Assembly (NCBI GenBank): GCA_903839715.1
Contig: CAIMDH010000143.1
Span: 1-15,524 of the forward strand
Length of the DNA stretch: 15,524 nucleotides
Source of the DNA: an uncultured bacterium
GTDB lineage: Bacteria > Patescibacteriota > Minisyncoccia > Phycocordibacterales > UBA918
Direction: 5' to 3'
Part shown: positions 13,420-15,524 of the stretch, piece after piece
Position numbering within the stretch: position 1 is the first letter of the stretch
Layout: each line of letters opens with the position of its first letter
Program-made: the position numbers and the translations under genes
Notes under the pieces: model-generated
Seen by the model: the letters and a program-made list of their open reading frames with translations, nothing else
The model's database searches: none
What the model was told of the DNA's origin: nothing

Positions 13420-14505
13420 TTACCCCTTACGTTTAAACTCAAAATTTTTAAAGAAGGCACGCAATGCAAACAAAACTAAGAAGACAAATAGGAATACGCC
13501 ACCAACAACCTTCCATGGCAGCACCCAGAAGACCACACTCACATCATCCACCTCATCATCATAGCCACGATTAATAAGGGCTGTCGCAGTGTAGCGCCCA
13601 AAGAGTAGCTCCCGATCCCACGCAATCTCGCGTGAACGCAAAGACTTTGGGAGCACGAACCACGGCTCCAGTTCAACAAAGCCTACTTCTTCACCGAAGA
13701 TATTTTTGATACGAAGTTCTCCGTATGGATTAAGGTGTACTGAACCGGTGTTTTCGTACAGAATTGAAAAATTGACAGGTCCTTTTTCGTACCAAAACTT
13801 GTCTCCTACTAATGAAATATTTTGTGTCTTTCCGGTTTTCACAATATTACCCGGTACTGTTACAAAAAAGAGGGTGCCTATACGCGCGACAATCGGTGAA
13901 CGAGCACTACCAGCTCCTTCATCCACTCCATCATCTTTGATTGTTGATACTAGGACGCCACCGTAGTAGCCACCTGGTTCGGCATCTGCAGGAATACTGA
14001 TAGTAACTGGTATACGCGCTCGTTCACCCAAATTAAGCAAGAAGGAATCTTCTGGGAACGTTATGTAGTCCTTAATGGTGTACGGGCCACGTTGTGCCCC
14101 CATAAAATTTACAGCTCGTGACCCATCCACAGTTCCTTCAATATCTTCTACAACCAACTGAAACCTTCGGTTATCACTAATACGGTTAGCAACCGACATT
14201 TCAAACACTACGCTCTGCCCTGGCTTAACTTCAATTTCTGCACGCCCAGGACCAACTACAAAGTCTCCCTGATCTACCGTACCCGAAAGTTTTTCAAGCT
14301 TAAACCACGGAGTCACTTCTTCAATTACTATTGGAGTTGTAGTAGCTTCATCAGCTGCGACAGGGACACTTTCAGAAACAACACCATCCTCGCCCAGTGC
14401 GAGGATGGTGTTTTCTTGTGCAATAACACTGGTTGTACCAAAACTAAATACACCTAGTGCCAACAAAACAATATAAACCAAGGTATGAGCTTTCTGTGTA
14501 ATCAT
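13420..14505 (-). CDS. membrane-anchored DUF916/WxL-interacting-like protein
   Basis: A 361-residue exported protein. Residues 1-29 are a signal peptide. An acidic low-complexity linker (about 38-64) leads to two beta-sandwich regions, about 66-220 and 222-312. The first contains VKPGQSVVFEMSVANR (93-108), IPADAEPGGYYGGVLVS (171-187) and ARIGTLFFVTVPG (207-219). This order, with an NxG-type second domain (ILYENTGSVHLNPYGELRIK, 248-267), resembles the DUF916-DUF3324 proteins of Gram-positives, which bind WxL proteins and peptidoglycan. One transmembrane helix (about 332-352) and a short basic tail complete it. It lies between the two secreted C-x10-C-W paralogs, the arrangement expected for a WxL-type pair. 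The family resemblance is from my reading of motifs; a profile search would settle it. Confidence 0.8.
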   Translation of the reverse strand: MITQKAHTLVYIVLLALGVFSFGTTSVIAQENTILALGEDGVVSESVPVAADEATTTPIVIEEVTPWFKLEKLSGTVDQGDFVVGPGRAEIEVKPGQSVVFEMSVANRISDNRRFQLVVEDIEGTVDGSRAVNFMGAQRGPYTIKDYITFPEDSFLLNLGERARIPVTISIPADAEPGGYYGGVLVSTIKDDGVDEGAGSARSPIVARIGTLFFVTVPGNIVKTGKTQNISLVGDKFWYEKGPVNFSILYENTGSVHLNPYGELRIKNIFGEEVGFVELEPWFVLPKSLRSREIAWDRELLFGRYTATALINRGYDDEVDDVSVVFWVLPWKVVGGVFLFVFLVLFALRAFFKNFEFKRKG

Positions 14506-14526
14506 AGAGATGACACTACTTTACCG

Positions 14527-15222
14527 CTATTGTGGAGCAACCGTCAAGGTAGCAGTAGCAGTATAGGTATCAGCAACGAGACCTGGAGTCGGGTTGTTTG
14601 GCACATACACACGGAACTGGAGAGTTGACGTAGCACCGGTAGTAGCAGCCGTAGTGCGGTCAATTACGCGGAAATTACTAAACGCCGGCTCCATCCAGCA
14701 ACGGTCTGCGGTGTAGCTACCACCAGTATTGCAAGCTGTACCATTGTTCTTAAATGACTGATCTACATCAGACGCGTTGCTTGCACTGATTGTGTAAGCA
14801 AAGACCGCTGAGGTACTCGCTGTTGAGAACAAGAAAGTTGGCTGACTTGAAGTGGCTGGATAATCGTGAATTGAAGAGGAAGGATTATTTTGTGCCTGCA
14901 TCGCGTTTCCAGTTGAGGTGGTCGCAAAGGCAATATCCATTGTGTATCCTGTAGAGCTGTTGGTCTGCACTACTACCGTAGTCGAACCATTAGCAGTACC
15001 GCCAGTAATACCATTCAATGAGCCGGACAACGTAGTATTGGTAGGATCTACTAAAAACGAAGTCTCCCCCGTAATAGTTTGTGAAATAGTGAAAGTCGCA
15101 CTATCTTGCGCTTGTCCTACTTGTGGCTCGATAATAAAGAAGCTTGCACTCAACAGCGCAGCTGTCAGTAGCGCCGCGACAGCAGCTTCAGATGCGGCGT
15201 TTAAATAATGTTTTGTGTTCAT
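14527..15222 (-). CDS. secreted beta-rich protein with C-x10-C-W motif (WxL-like?)
   Basis: A 231-residue secreted protein, first of the four-gene surface cluster. A signal peptide with a long Ala-rich region covers about residues 1-39. The mature protein is Ser/Thr/Ala-rich and beta-predicted, with no membrane anchor. It shares with the 255-residue product the stretch GGTANGSTTVVVQTNSSTGY (74-93), a Cys pair of identical spacing with Trp (C164, C175, W176) and the ending ADTYTATATLTVAPQ. It lacks the S-x-x-Y-x-L repeats of that paralog. WxL proteins of Gram-positives have a comparable sandwich and C-terminal TYTATLTW pattern, but the W-x-L is absent here. The DUF916-like gene follows after 21 nt. 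Function unknown; a secreted surface subunit is the most reasonable guess. Confidence 0.8.
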   Translation of the reverse strand: MNTKHYLNAASEAAVAALLTAALLSASFFIIEPQVGQAQDSATFTISQTITGETSFLVDPTNTTLSGSLNGITGGTANGSTTVVVQTNSSTGYTMDIAFATTSTGNAMQAQNNPSSSIHDYPATSSQPTFLFSTASTSAVFAYTISASNASDVDQSFKNNGTACNTGGSYTADRCWMEPAFSNFRVIDRTTAATTGATSTLQFRVYVPNNPTPGLVADTYTATATLTVAPQ

Positions 15223-15256
15223 AAATGTTTATATTGTTTTTAATATCTTATCTCTA

Positions 15257-15285
15257 ATTCTAACAAGAATCTAAAATCTTTTTAA
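15257..15285 (-). promoter_or_regulatory. candidate promoter of the surface-protein cluster
   Basis: TTAAAA (15280-15285), a 17-nt spacer ending in TGT, then TAGAAT (15257-15262) on the minus strand. This is an extended -10 with a 4/6 -35 match. It lies 34 nt before the ATG at 15222 and would give an A-rich leader of about 28 nt without a Shine-Dalgarno site. It is a motif match in an AT-rich 92-nt gap. Confidence 0.4.
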
Positions 15286-15314
15286 AATCTCCGGCGCTCT
15301 TTTGTGTATAACTT

Positions 15315-15524
15315 TTAAGTGAATTTTGGTACCGATAAGCCTACCTTCTCTGCCCTCGGCGTTTTATTCTTAGTTCTACCTCCGGCACCTCCTCTTTGAA
15401 TAAGTGAAAGGAGTGATGAGGTAGATGTCGCTTCCATGGTGTCAGCTTGATCGGAACGAAGGAAAGAAGATGATGCTACTCCGCCGAGAGTGAGAGAGCT
15501 ACTAGCGGCGCCGGCAGTAGCCGC
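15315..15524 (-). CDS. possible 3' end of a gene (partial, unrecognised)
   Basis: One minus-strand frame is open for 69 codons from the window edge to a TAA at 15315-15317. The encoded tail begins AATAGAASSSLTLGGVASSS, is rich in Ser, Ala and Thr, and ends with a basic segment (RGGAGGRTKNKTPRAEK) and VGLSVPKFT. I recognise no domain. Low-complexity Ser/Thr/Ala tails are common in exported or surface-linked proteins of such clusters, but this one could also be cytoplasmic. It is same-strand with, and 92 nt upstream of, the surface-protein cluster. An open frame of this length can occur by chance, so the call is tentative. Confidence 0.45.
   Translation of the reverse strand, partial: AATAGAASSSLTLGGVASSSFLRSDQADTMEATSTSSLLSLIQRGGAGGRTKNKTPRAEKVGLSVPKFT

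Noticed and set aside
1..15524. CRISPR array, transposase, integrase or phage genes
   Set aside because: I found no regularly spaced repeats and no frames with such motifs; the only repeat cluster is the non-coding one at 7739-7900.

Overview
The window looks like part of the chromosome of a Candidate Phyla Radiation (Patescibacteria, probably Parcubacteria-like) bacterium. The clues are tightly packed small genes, a short EF-Ts (194 aa), a shortened RF1, a transketolase split into two genes, RpiB/Rpe/GAPDH without obvious upper glycolysis nearby, clear Shine-Dalgarno sites missing before the starts I examined, and a cluster of secreted beta-rich surface proteins of a type I associate with that group. 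TGA, TAG and TAA all end genes here, so the standard bacterial code applies. The lineage is inferred from gene content; no 16S gene is present.

Left part (1-5573, all minus strand). Reading in the direction of transcription, from high to low coordinates: rplY (L25/CTC-type), a secreted coiled-coil lytic transglycosylase, rpmE (L31 type B), prfA (RF1), rpsB (S2), tsf (EF-Ts), a small membrane protein of unknown function, and the 5' end of a tRNA cut by the window edge. Hairpin terminators follow rplY and rpmE, and a terminator-like hairpin lies between prfA and rpsB.

Middle part (5661-11012). A PfkB-family sugar kinase is the only plus-strand gene. It is divergent from rplY and ends at a bidirectional terminator facing a minus-strand carbon-metabolism cluster. 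Transcribed as gap, rpiB, rpe, tktN, tktC, that cluster covers glyceraldehyde-3-phosphate oxidation and most of the non-oxidative pentose phosphate pathway; no transaldolase is seen. The 165 bases between the transketolase halves hold an unusual nested direct and inverted repeat.

Right part (11073-15524, minus strand). Four closely spaced genes encode exported proteins: two related secreted beta proteins sharing a C-x10-C-W motif, a membrane-anchored protein resembling the DUF916/WxL-interacting family, and a membrane-anchored fibronectin type III protein. The layout recalls Gram-positive WxL surface operons and is the best candidate for a little-described system. The window ends inside the 3' part of another possible gene.

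A recurring signal is an extended -10 box (TGnTATACT or close) only 8 or 11 nt before the ATG of rpmE, the transglycosylase, rplY, the PfkB kinase and tktN. This predicts leaderless or nearly leaderless mRNAs.
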